Assembly (NCBI GenBank): GCA_015490215.1
Contig: WFYH01000118.1
Location: forward strand, 1 to 5,260
Reading direction: 5' to 3'
Length of the DNA: 5,260 bases
Source: Aquificaceae bacterium
GTDB lineage: Bacteria; Aquificota; Aquificia; Aquificales; Aquificaceae
In this document: piece by piece, positions 1 through 5,260 of the stretch
Layout: each line of letters begins with the position of its first letter
How positions within the stretch are numbered: position 1 is the first letter of the stretch
Position numbers and translations under genes: made by a program
Notes under the pieces: generated by a model
The model's input: only the letters and a program-made list of their open reading frames with translations
What the model was told of the DNA's origin: nothing
The model's database searches: none

Positions 1-489
1 CCCCAGTGGATGTATCACTCTTGGGACTCTCAGAATGCATGGCTCAGACAGATATCTACGAGAAACTTCCTATACATGAATCCCAAAACCGCGGAAAAGC
101 TCGGCATAAAACACCTTGACTGGGTATGGGTTGAGTCAAGGGTAGGTAAGGTAAAGTGTCAGGTGTTCTTAACCGAAGCTACCGAACCCAACTCGGTTTG
201 GACTTGGAACGCGATAGGTAAGATGGCGGGAGCTTGGGGGTTAAAGCCAGATGCCGAAGAGGCCCATCAAGGGTTCCTCCTCAACCACGTTATCCCCCAC
301 TCCATAAAGATAGGAACGAGGGAGATCTTCTACGGAGACCCGATAACGGGACACCTCGCTTGGTTTGACACCAAGGTCAAGGTCTACAAAGCTGAGGATC
401 AAAAGCCAGAAACATATCCAGAGTTCAAGGTGGAACCTCTGCCTTACATAAAGGAGAGGTGGGTAGAAGTCCTGAGGTATAAGCCTTAA
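1..489 (+). CDS. Molybdopterin oxidoreductase large subunit, C-terminal part (SoeA-like)
   Basis: Only the last 162 residues are present; the frame is open to the left edge and the true start lies upstream. The fragment reads as the molybdopterin-dinucleotide-binding beta-barrel that closes DMSO-reductase-family enzymes. It begins with HSWDSQNAWLRQI, continues with NPKTAEKLGI and a DWVWVESRVGKVKC strand, and then has VWTWNAIGKMAGAWGLKPDA and GFLLNHVIP. In this family the segment contacts the pterin cofactors of a Mo or W enzyme. From memory, the NAIGK-x-x-GAW and GFLLNH pattern with a DPITGHLAWFD tail is closest to SoeA, the catalytic subunit of the cytoplasmic quinone-linked sulfite dehydrogenase SoeABC. 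The active-site and iron-sulfur regions are outside the window, so the substrate cannot be confirmed. No FeS or membrane-anchor subunit follows, so SoeB- and SoeC-type partners would have to lie upstream or elsewhere. Family assignment is firm; the SoeA call is tentative. It ends with TAA two bases before the next gene. Confidence 0.85.
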   Translation, partial: PQWMYHSWDSQNAWLRQISTRNFLYMNPKTAEKLGIKHLDWVWVESRVGKVKCQVFLTEATEPNSVWTWNAIGKMAGAWGLKPDAEEAHQGFLLNHVIPHSIKIGTREIFYGDPITGHLAWFDTKVKVYKAEDQKPETYPEFKVEPLPYIKERWVEVLRYKP

Positions 490-491
490 GT

Positions 492-1466
492 ATGAACTTA
501 GCGGAAACGCTTGCGGGAAAACTCGGGGGTAAACTCGTCCAAACCCACACCTCATGGGTGATAATCCTTGAAGATGAGGTTTACAAGATAAAAAAGCCTG
601 TTAACTTCGGCTTTTTGGATTACTCAACCCTTGAGAAGAGGAGGGAAAACTGCAATAAAGAGGTAAAGCTGAACTCAAGGCTCTGCAGGTGGGTTTATCT
701 CGGCGTGGTTCCTATAAGTTTAAAGAACGGGGAACCCGTTCTTGAGGACGACTCCAACGTGGTTGAGTATGCGGTTAAGATGAGGAGAATTCCCGATGAA
801 AGTTTACTCGCAAACAGACTCGGAGATGTATCCGAAGATGATATAAAGCGGGTAGCCCATGTAGTTGCCGAGTTTCACAAAAGTGCCGAAAGAGCGGACG
901 AGTTCGGAAAACCCGAAGTTATGAAGTTCAACACAGATGAAAACTTTGACCAAACGAGAAAATACATAGGCGTTACCATCTCCGAGGAGGACTACACCTT
1001 CATAAAGGAAAAAACCGATAGGTTCTATGAAGTTTACGAAGACCTCTTCTACAAAAGGATAAAGGAGGGAAGGATAAGGGACGGTCACGGGGACATAAGG
1101 CTTGAGCATGTAGCCTTCCTAAAAGAGGGTGTATGTATCTTTGACTGCATAGAGTTCAACGACAGGTTCAGGTGTGGGGACGTGATAAACGATATGTGCT
1201 TTCTTTCTATGGAACTTGACTTTTTCGGAAGAAAGGACCTTGCCCAAATTTATGAGAGGGAATACAGAACTATCTCCGACGACCCCGAGTTTGACATATT
1301 TCTTCCCTTCTTTAAATGCTACCGTGCCTACGTCAGGGGAAAGGTAACTAGCTTTCTCCTTGATGATCCCCACGTTCCGGAAGGGGATAAAGAGAAAGCT
1401 AAAGAGAAAGCCAAAAGGCTCTTTACCCTTGCCAAGGAGTATGCTAAAGCTATTCCGGGCGTATAA
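492..1466 (+). CDS. Stand-alone APH/protein-kinase-fold phosphotransferase, COG2187-like
   Basis: This 324-residue protein looks like the kinase-like half of the COG2187 family, related to aminoglycoside and choline/homoserine kinases; its substrate is unknown. The N-terminal lobe has VYKIKKPVNFGFLDYSTLEKR (about 30-50, with candidate ATP-site lysines K32, K34 and K35). NKEVKLNSRL follows (55-64, candidate helix Glu E57). The catalytic loop is HGDIRLEH (199-206), with D201 the presumed base. The metal-binding equivalent of the kinase DFG Asp is D218 in IFDCIEFND (216-224). The Asn usual at the end of the APH motif HGDxxxxN is His here (H206). Many family members carry a C-terminal P-loop kinase domain resembling gluconate kinase. 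This one ends in a Lys/Ala/Glu-rich helix (about 297-320) with no Walker A motif. The ATG lies 2 bases after the previous stop, with a modest GAGGT at 474-478, so co-transcription with the oxidoreductase is likely. No signal peptide or membrane segment is seen; it should be cytoplasmic. Confidence 0.85.
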   Translation: MNLAETLAGKLGGKLVQTHTSWVIILEDEVYKIKKPVNFGFLDYSTLEKRRENCNKEVKLNSRLCRWVYLGVVPISLKNGEPVLEDDSNVVEYAVKMRRIPDESLLANRLGDVSEDDIKRVAHVVAEFHKSAERADEFGKPEVMKFNTDENFDQTRKYIGVTISEEDYTFIKEKTDRFYEVYEDLFYKRIKEGRIRDGHGDIRLEHVAFLKEGVCIFDCIEFNDRFRCGDVINDMCFLSMELDFFGRKDLAQIYEREYRTISDDPEFDIFLPFFKCYRAYVRGKVTSFLLDDPHVPEGDKEKAKEKAKRLFTLAKEYAKAIPGV

Positions 1467-1467
1467 T
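1462..1467 (+). promoter_or_regulatory. Possible -10 box (TATAAT) for the helix-turn-helix gene
   Basis: A perfect TATAAT overlaps the last codon and stop of the kinase gene (GTA TAA T) and is followed by an AT-rich run to about 1480. Transcription from here would start near 1474 and give a leader of about 30 bases before the ATG at 1504. No good -35 hexamer is found 16-18 bases upstream (GTATGC at 1439-1444 is poor), so this may be chance or a weak or activator-dependent promoter. Confidence 0.3.
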
Positions 1468-1488
1468 TTAATAATAAAAACCAACCAA

Positions 1489-1494
1489 AGGAGG
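1489..1494 (+). promoter_or_regulatory. Strong ribosome binding site that fixes the start of the HTH gene
   Basis: AGGAGG, inside a longer AAAGGAGGG (1487-1495), ends 9 bases before the ATG at 1504. It is the best Shine-Dalgarno in the window together with the one before metF. Its position argues against the earlier in-frame start at 1360 and against the in-frame GTG at 1495, which would lie on the site itself. Confidence 0.85.
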
Positions 1495-1503
1495 GTGGCT
1501 GAG

Positions 1504-1719
1504 ATGGTAGGAGAGAGGATAAGGAGACTCAGGGAGGAGCACGGACTTTCCATTGATGAGTTCGCCAAAAAGATAGGTGTGCCTGCCTCAAGGATCTCTG
1601 AAATTGAAAGCGGCAAGCTTGAACCCTGCGACGCTACCCTCGTCTACATATCAAAACTCTTTAATGTGAGTTTCCGCTGGCTTAAGGAGGGCGAGAGGGA
1701 ACCCGCTCAAGTTGCTTGA
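1504..1719 (+). CDS. Small Xre-family helix-turn-helix regulator
   Basis: This 71-residue protein is almost entirely one Cro/C1-type (HTH_3) DNA-binding domain. GERIRRLREEHGLSIDEFAKKIGV (3-26) forms helix 1 and the start of the helix-turn-helix. PASRISEIESGKLEP (27-41) holds the recognition helix and the characteristic ESGK turn. Helices ATLVYISKLFNVSFRWLKEGE (44-64) follow, with the NVS-x-x-WL-x-x-GE ending common in this family. No sensor, metal-binding or dimerisation domain is added, so it probably binds operator DNA as a dimer through the HTH itself. The ATG at 1504 is chosen for the AGGAGG at 1489-1494; longer in-frame versions run back into the kinase gene. It lies 37 bases after the kinase stop and 49 before hyuB, so either neighbour or the gene itself could be its target, but no operator could be shown. 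No toxin-like gene is adjacent, so an antitoxin role is not supported. Confidence 0.92.
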   Translation: MVGERIRRLREEHGLSIDEFAKKIGVPASRISEIESGKLEPCDATLVYISKLFNVSFRWLKEGEREPAQVA

Positions 1720-1755
1720 TCCCTCCTTTCCCCCCTGATCTTCCTATTACTCCGC

Positions 1756-1761
1756 TAAACT
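1756..1761 (+). promoter_or_regulatory. Possible -10 box (TAAACT) giving a leaderless hyuB transcript
   Basis: TAAACT (consensus TATAAT) ends 7 bases before the hyuB ATG at 1769, which would place the transcription start on or next to the A of the start codon. This fits the lack of any Shine-Dalgarno upstream of hyuB. The -35 region is poor and pyrimidine-rich (about 1731-1740), and an overlapping TATATT at 1761-1766 competes as an assignment. Weak evidence only. Confidence 0.25.
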
Positions 1762-1768
1762 ATATTTC

Positions 1769-3316
1769 ATGTCCTCTTTGCTCTTAGAGGTTTTTAAGAA
1801 TAAGCTCTCCTCTGTTGCTGAGGAGATGGGTCTCGTCCTTCAAAGAACCGCCTTTTCCCCCAATATCAAAGAAAGAAAAGACCTCTCCTGTGCCATCTTT
1901 ACGGAAGAAGGGCAGCTTATCGCTCAGGCGGAGCACATACCCGTCCACTTGGGATCCATGTCCAGTGCGGTAAGGGAGGCTATAAAGAGCGTGGATATGG
2001 AAGAGGGGGACATGGTCCTTCTCAACGACCCCTACAGGGGTGGAACGCACCTTCCCGACCTTACCCTAGTTGCTCCCGTATTTTACGAGGAGGAAAGGCT
2101 CTTCTACGTAGCCTGCAGGGCGCACCATGCGGATGTGGGCGGTATAACCCACGGCTCCATGCCCCTCGCTGACAGCCTGTTTCAGGAGGGTCTTATAATC
2201 CCGCCCGTAAAGATAATTGTTAGGGGGAAAATAAACGAGGACGTTTTAAGGCTCATCACCGCAAACGTCAGGACCCCGAATGAGAGGGAAGGAGACCTTA
2301 AAGCGCAAATAATGGCAAACAGGGTGGGCATAAAACGTTTAAGGGAACTTATAGATATCTATGGGAAAGAGGAGGTTAAAAGGTTAAGCAAAGAGCTTAT
2401 GGACTACTCGGAAAGGGTAATGAGGAAGGTTCTTGCTGAGATACCCGACGGAACTTATACTTTTTCGGATTTTCTTGATGATGACGGACTCAGAAGAGAG
2501 GATATAGCCGTAAGGGTTAAGGTGGTAAAAAAAGGAGATTCAGTAACCGTTGACTTCAGCGATTCGGATCCTCAGGTGGAAGGTCCCATGAACGCGGTAA
2601 GGTCCATAACCCTTTCTGCGGTATATTACGTTTTCAGATGCCTTCTGCCCGAGGATATACCTACCAACGACGGGTGCTTCAGACCCATAGAGGTTGTTAC
2701 CAAAAGGGGAACCGTTGTGGATGCAACTTTTCCCTCACCAGTATCGGGCGGAAATGTGGAGACATCCCAGAGGATAGTTGACGTTTTGTTGGGGGCGCTT
2801 TCTAAGGCTCTGCCAGATAAGATCCCAGCTGCCAGTCAAGGGACCATGAACAACCTTACCGTGGGAGGTATAGATCCCCGAACCGAAGAGAGTTTCACCT
2901 ACTACGAGACCATAGGGGGTGGCATGGGTGCTTGGAAAGATGGAGACGGGGAGAGTGCGGTTCACTCCCACATGACCAACACTATGAACACACCCATAGA
3001 AGCCCTTGAACACTCCTACCCCTTCTTGGTGACCGAGTATTCGGTAAGGAGAAATTCAGGTGGAAGGGGTAAAAGAAGGGGAGGCGACGGTATAGTCAGG
3101 GAGATAGAGCTTCTGACCGAAGCTACCGTTACCGTTCTGTCGGAGCGAAGGAAATACCCCCCTTACGGTCTTTTCGGAGGGAAACCCGCCGAAAGAGGTA
3201 GGAACGTAGTTGTAAAAAACGGCAAAGAGGAGGAAATGCCCTCCAAGTTTTCTGTGAAACTCAAAAGAGGGGACAGGATAAGGATAGAGACACCCGGTGG
3301 AGGCGGTTATGCTTAG
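1769..3316 (+). CDS. Hydantoinase B/oxoprolinase family protein (HyuB-like)
   Basis: This 515-residue protein covers the whole Hydantoinase_B domain seen in N-methylhydantoinase B, the C-terminal half of 5-oxoprolinase and acetone carboxylase alpha. These enzymes couple ATP hydrolysis, done by a HyuA-type partner, to ring opening or carboxylation. Visible family signatures in order: [19 protein letters not shown] (18-36), [14 protein letters not shown] (85-98), RAHHADVGG (117-125, candidate metal ligands), [10 protein letters not shown] (299-308), [10 protein letters not shown] (327-336), ETIGGGMGA (380-388), [14 protein letters not shown] (401-414), [12 protein letters not shown] (431-442) and the closing TPGGGGYA (508-515). 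Length and both ends match stand-alone HyuB proteins. No hyuA lies in the window, so the ATPase partner must be elsewhere and the true substrate (5-oxoproline, a hydantoin or other) is open. The ATG at 1769 is chosen because the family N-terminus starts there and an in-frame TGA at 1736 leaves no earlier start; no Shine-Dalgarno precedes it. The last 8 bases overlap purN. Confidence 0.95.
   Translation: MSSLLLEVFKNKLSSVAEEMGLVLQRTAFSPNIKERKDLSCAIFTEEGQLIAQAEHIPVHLGSMSSAVREAIKSVDMEEGDMVLLNDPYRGGTHLPDLTLVAPVFYEEERLFYVACRAHHADVGGITHGSMPLADSLFQEGLIIPPVKIIVRGKINEDVLRLITANVRTPNEREGDLKAQIMANRVGIKRLRELIDIYGKEEVKRLSKELMDYSERVMRKVLAEIPDGTYTFSDFLDDDGLRREDIAVRVKVVKKGDSVTVDFSDSDPQVEGPMNAVRSITLSAVYYVFRCLLPEDIPTNDGCFRPIEVVTKRGTVVDATFPSPVSGGNVETSQRIVDVLLGALSKALPDKIPAASQGTMNNLTVGGIDPRTEESFTYYETIGGGMGAWKDGDGESAVHSHMTNTMNTPIEALEHSYPFLVTEYSVRRNSGGRGKRRGGDGIVREIELLTEATVTVLSERRKYPPYGLFGGKPAERGRNVVVKNGKEEEMPSKFSVKLKRGDRIRIETPGGGGYA
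3299..3303 (+). promoter_or_regulatory. purN ribosome binding site inside the hyuB tail
   Basis: GGAGG ends 5 bases before the ATG at 3309. It lies inside the codons for the conserved Gly-rich end of HyuB, so the same bases serve a protein motif and translation start. It supports 3309 over the in-frame GTG at 3297, which has no comparable site in front of it. Confidence 0.75.
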
Positions 3317-3959
3317 GATAGGCGTTTTGGTTTCGGGCAGGGGTTCCAACCTACAGGCGATAATGGACGGTATCAGAGAAGGGAAGATAGAAGCTTCTTT
3401 AGAGCTGGTTATCTCCGACAACCCTCAGGCTTACGCCCTTGAAAGGTGTAAAAAGCATGGGGTGAACTTCAAAGTTATTGAGAGAAAAAGCTTTAAAACA
3501 AAGAAGGACTTTGAAAGGGCTATGGCTCAAGAGCTTAAGGAGAGGGGCGTTGAGCTTGTGGTCCTTGCCGGCTTTATGAGGATCCTTTCCAAAGAGTTCC
3601 TAAACTTTTTTCCGGAGAGGGTGATAAATATACACCCCTCTCTCATCCCTGCCTTTCAGGGTTTGGAGGCTCAAAGGCAGGCGGTTGAGTTCGGAGCAAA
3701 GCTGTCGGGTTGCACGGTTCACCTTGTGGATGAAAGTGTGGACGGGGGACCACCGATAGTTCAGGCGGTAGTTCCGGTACTTCCGGAGGATACCGCTGAA
3801 AGTTTAGCGGATAGGATCCTATCCTACGAACACCGCATTCTCCCCCAAACGGTGCAGTGGTTTGCAGAGAGAAGGGTGAAAATAGAGGGCAGAAAGGTTA
3901 TCGTGGAGGGAGCCAGATACGGAGAGGTTCCTATAAATCCAGCCCTTGAAAGGTTCTGA
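3309..3959 (+). CDS. purN: Phosphoribosylglycinamide formyltransferase (GART, PurN)
   Basis: PurN transfers a formyl group from 10-formyltetrahydrofolate to glycinamide ribonucleotide, the third step of purine synthesis, in the cytoplasm. The 216-residue protein has the family's usual length and full fold. [16 protein letters not shown] (3-18) is the phosphate-binding N-terminus. [10 protein letters not shown] (84-93) comes before [12 protein letters not shown] (107-118), and then [16 protein letters not shown] (137-152). The catalytic triad known from E. coli PurN (Asn106, His108, Asp144) is matched by N107, H109 and D145. The C-terminal [14 protein letters not shown] (174-187) is also typical. 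The start at 3309 gives the standard N-terminus; it overlaps the hyuB stop by 8 bases, so translation is probably coupled to hyuB. The stop shares one base with the next ATG. Nothing appears broken. Identification is firm. Confidence 0.98.
   Translation: MLRIGVLVSGRGSNLQAIMDGIREGKIEASLELVISDNPQAYALERCKKHGVNFKVIERKSFKTKKDFERAMAQELKERGVELVVLAGFMRILSKEFLNFFPERVINIHPSLIPAFQGLEAQRQAVEFGAKLSGCTVHLVDESVDGGPPIVQAVVPVLPEDTAESLADRILSYEHRILPQTVQWFAERRVKIEGRKVIVEGARYGEVPINPALERF
3809..3824. repeat. Perfect 16-bp palindrome inside purN
   Basis: GGATAGGATCCTATCC reads the same on both strands with no spacer. It lies in the purN codons for residues D168-S172 and neighbours. It may be chance: its AGGATCCT core is simply the codons AGG ATC CT- for Arg-Ile-Leu, and the same core occurs at two other Arg-Ile-Leu sites (3579-3586 and 4655-4662). 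Confidence 0.4.
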
Positions 3960-4825
3960 TGTTCGGAAATCTGATCCTCTGGAGGGTTACAAAAACCACC
4001 TATGCGGTTGCCCTTATTATGGCCCTTATACTGCTTATGGTTCAAATATTCAGGTTCGGTTTCATCCTTTTCGGTTTGCCCTTTTCAAGTTCCTTCATGT
4101 TCTTTGTCGTGTGGTTTTTTCACTATACCTTCTTCTTCCTAACGGATGGACTTATAGCCTCGGTTGCTCTGACCGCTTACGACCTTAAAGAGAGAAAACA
4201 CCTTCATATCCTATACTCTTTCGGAAAGTCTCCTTACTTCCTATTTAGAAGGTTTCTTGTCCCCATGGTTTTGTTTTTTTTACTCTCGCTGCTCCTGTCC
4301 TTTTTTTCCTTTGAAGAGCACGTTTCCTTCGTACGCAGGGGTCTTCTTTTGGAATACAAAGATAGGCTCTTTCAAAATGTTCCTTTGAAGACCTTTCTAT
4401 CGGCGGGCGATCTTGTCCTCTATGCAGGGGATAGGAAAGATGGAGAGCTGAAAAACGTCTTCCTTAAGTATAAGAACACAAATATAGTGGCACAAAAGGC
4501 TAAATACGAGGGTATGGGGCGGTTTTCCTTTACGGAAGGGTCTTTGCTCACCAAGGAAAGAGGAAAGTACTTGCTTATAGAGTTTGAAAACTACTGGCTG
4601 GATACGGAAGAGAAGGTATCGGAAGAGATCCGCAAGAAAAGGATAAGGAGGGACAGGATCCTCAATCTGGTAAACACATTTACTATGATCCCGATGGCTT
4701 CTGTAGCTTTTTGGGCAGCACTGCTTTGGGTGAGAACCCATACGCAGGTTTACTACCTTATAGCACTGCTCGTTATAATTCATCAGCTTTTGCTCTTCGG
4801 TGTTAAAGTTTCCCTTAAGGGGTAA
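3959..4825 (+). CDS. Short LptF/LptG-family (YjgP/YjgQ) permease
   Basis: In the Lpt system, LptF and LptG form the membrane part of the LptB2FG transporter that lifts lipopolysaccharide from the inner membrane. This 288-residue protein shows that layout. Hydrophobic segments lie near 14-38, 45-75 and 98-118. A cytoplasmic stretch (about 76-97, [20 protein letters not shown]) resembles the coupling helix that touches the LptB ATPase. A beta-rich periplasmic part (about 119-234) contains [20 protein letters not shown], the typical jellyroll pattern. Two more hydrophobic segments lie near 240-258 and 264-282. E. coli LptF and LptG have about 360 residues and six membrane helices; here about 70 residues and probably the last helix are missing. 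Only 26 bases separate it from metF, so no lost tail is hidden downstream. The ATG at 3959 overlaps the purN stop (TGATG) with AAAGG at 3949-3953, implying coupled translation. Whether it is LptF, LptG or a divergent paralogue cannot be told; family call fairly sure. Confidence 0.75.
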   Translation: MFGNLILWRVTKTTYAVALIMALILLMVQIFRFGFILFGLPFSSSFMFFVVWFFHYTFFFLTDGLIASVALTAYDLKERKHLHILYSFGKSPYFLFRRFLVPMVLFFLLSLLLSFFSFEEHVSFVRRGLLLEYKDRLFQNVPLKTFLSAGDLVLYAGDRKDGELKNVFLKYKNTNIVAQKAKYEGMGRFSFTEGSLLTKERGKYLLIEFENYWLDTEEKVSEEIRKKRIRRDRILNLVNTFTMIPMASVAFWAALLWVRTHTQVYYLIALLVIIHQLLLFGVKVSLKG

Positions 4826-4839
4826 AATCCTATTCCTGT

Positions 4840-4846
4840 GGAGGTG
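4840..4846 (+). promoter_or_regulatory. Strong ribosome binding site that fixes the TTG start of metF
   Basis: GGAGGTG, with its GGAGG core ending 7 bases before TTG at 4852. The in-frame GTG at 4846 overlaps this site and is too close to use it. No ATG in the metF frame is near, so the spacing identifies TTG as the start. Confidence 0.85.
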
Positions 4847-4851
4847 TGGCA

Positions 4852-5260
4852 TTGAAAATAGGGGACCTTCTCAAAGAAAGAAAGTTCAGCGTCTCCTTTG
4901 AATTCTTCCCTCCGAAGACTCCCGAAGGCGAGAGGCAGCTCTTTGAAACTATAGACGAGTTAAAGAAGCTCAAGCCTACCTTCGTTTCGGTAACCTACGG
5001 GGCGGGCGGTTCCACTAGGGACAGGACAAGGGAGATAGTAAGGAAAATTCATGAGGAAGAGGGTCTCACGGTTATGGCGCATCTCACATGCATAGCCCAC
5101 ACAAGGAAAGAGCTTTTAGATATACTGCAGGATTACAAGGAAATGGGCATAGAGAACATCCTTGCCCTGAGGGGTGACGTTCCCAGAGACAAGCCCGATT
5201 TCAGACCACCGCAGGGTGCCTGTAAATATGCAAAGGAGCTCGTAGAGCTTATAAGGGATA
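4852..5260 (+). CDS. metF: 5,10-methylenetetrahydrofolate reductase, N-terminal part
   Basis: MetF is an FAD enzyme that reduces 5,10-methylene-THF to 5-methyl-THF, which supplies methyl groups for methionine and, in some autotrophs, links to acetyl-CoA pathway carbon flow. The first 136 residues are present and the frame runs off the right edge. Family signatures are clear. [12 protein letters not shown] (12-23) includes E17, matching E. coli Glu28. [14 protein letters not shown] (46-59) and AHLTC (76-80) follow, then [10 protein letters not shown] (102-111) with D109, matching E. coli Asp120. The PDFRPP segment (115-120) fits the loop after it. The start is TTG at 4852, read as Met and supported by GGAGGTG at 4840-4846. 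The gene lies 26 bases after the Lpt-like gene with no terminator between, so it probably shares a transcript with purN, another folate enzyme. Identification is firm; only the 3' end is missing. Confidence 0.97.
   Translation, partial: MKIGDLLKERKFSVSFEFFPPKTPEGERQLFETIDELKKLKPTFVSVTYGAGGSTRDRTREIVRKIHEEEGLTVMAHLTCIAHTRKELLDILQDYKEMGIENILALRGDVPRDKPDFRPPQGACKYAKELVELIRD

Noticed and set aside
172..184. 13-base match (ACCGAAGCTACCG) also found at 3116-3128
   Set aside because: Both copies encode the peptide Thr-Glu-Ala-Thr in the same codons in unrelated proteins; best explained by coincidence and shared codon preference.
500..511. Small hairpin AGCGGAAACGCT with a GAAA tetraloop just after the kinase start
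   Set aside because: A 4-bp stem inside a coding sequence is common by chance, and nothing nearby suggests a regulatory RNA.
1389..1411. Direct repeat of an 11-base unit (AAAGAGAAAGC) with a 12-base period
   Set aside because: It encodes the repetitive Lys-Glu-Lys-Ala helix of the kinase C-terminus; low-complexity coding explains it.
1360..1503. Upstream in-frame extension of the HTH gene, giving a 119-residue protein
   Set aside because: The added part is out of frame inside the conserved end of the kinase gene and shows no domain. The strong AGGAGG at 1489-1494 points to the ATG at 1504, where the Xre domain begins.
1504..1719. HTH protein as the antitoxin of a toxin-antitoxin pair
   Set aside because: No small toxin-like gene lies beside it. 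The neighbours are a 324-residue kinase-like protein and HyuB, and although the kinase fold recalls HipA only distantly, its motifs fit COG2187 rather than HipA.
1684..1728. Inverted repeat AAGGAGGG / CCCTCCTT at the end of the HTH gene as an intrinsic terminator
   Set aside because: The stem is only 8 bp with a loop of about 29 bases, and no T-run follows; the downstream sequence is C-rich.
3297..3308. GTG start adding four residues to PurN
   Set aside because: It has no Shine-Dalgarno in front, while GGAGG at 3299-3303 is well placed for the ATG at 3309, which gives the standard PurN N-terminus.
3946..4188. 80-residue open frame on the + strand overlapping the purN end and Lpt-like start
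   Set aside because: It is a frame-shifted reading of the Lpt-like gene with no recognisable domain and no ribosome site, and it overlaps two well supported genes.
4812..4821. Palindrome CCCTTAAGGG at the end of the Lpt-like gene as a terminator
   Set aside because: It has no loop, so only a very short stem could form, and no T-run follows. It also lies within the final codons of the gene.
4397..4852. 151-residue open frame on the - strand, and similar antisense frames at 1119-1616 and 3056-3421
   Set aside because: Each lies antisense to a gene with clear family motifs. Their translations have no recognisable domain and look like mirror readings of the coding strand.

Overview
This 5.26 kb window is compact bacterial DNA with every supported gene on the + strand. 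Gaps between genes run from overlaps to about 50 bases. Arg is mostly AGG/AGA, ATA is common for Ile, and the proteins are rich in Lys and Glu. With the gene content, this suggests a thermophilic, autotrophic bacterium of the Aquificales type (Hydrogenobacter, Thermocrinis or Aquifex relatives). That assignment is inference; no marker gene in the window proves it.

Layout from left to right. (1) The window opens inside the C-terminal molybdopterin-dinucleotide-binding domain of a large molybdopterin oxidoreductase that resembles SoeA, the catalytic subunit of cytoplasmic sulfite dehydrogenase (1-489). (2) Two bases later comes a stand-alone APH-like predicted small-molecule kinase of the COG2187 type (492-1466). 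(3) A 71-residue Xre-type helix-turn-helix regulator follows, with a very strong Shine-Dalgarno (1504-1719). (4) After a 49-base pyrimidine-rich gap comes a full-length hydantoinase B/oxoprolinase-family protein (1769-3316) with no visible Shine-Dalgarno and no HyuA partner in the window. (5) purN (glycinamide ribonucleotide formyltransferase, 3309-3959) overlaps the end of hyuB by 8 bases. (6) A shortened LptF/LptG-family membrane protein (3959-4825) overlaps the purN stop codon as TGATG. (7) The window ends inside metF (methylenetetrahydrofolate reductase, from 4852), which begins with TTG after a strong GGAGGTG.

How the genes fit together: hyuB, purN, the Lpt-like gene and metF form a tight run that is probably co-transcribed, with translational coupling at two junctions. 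PurN and MetF both use folate one-carbon units, so that pair makes metabolic sense. HyuB and the Lpt-like permease have no obvious link to them and may be together only because the genome is compact. No RNA gene, insertion sequence, CRISPR array, attachment site or convincing intrinsic terminator was seen. No intergenic stretch exceeds about 50 bases.

I found no clear new multi-gene defence or metabolic system. The points most worth a second look are the orphan kinase with an altered catalytic-loop motif, the short Lpt-like permease between two folate genes, the SD-less start of hyuB, and a 9-base complementarity between the Shine-Dalgarno of the regulator gene and the sequence just after its stop codon.
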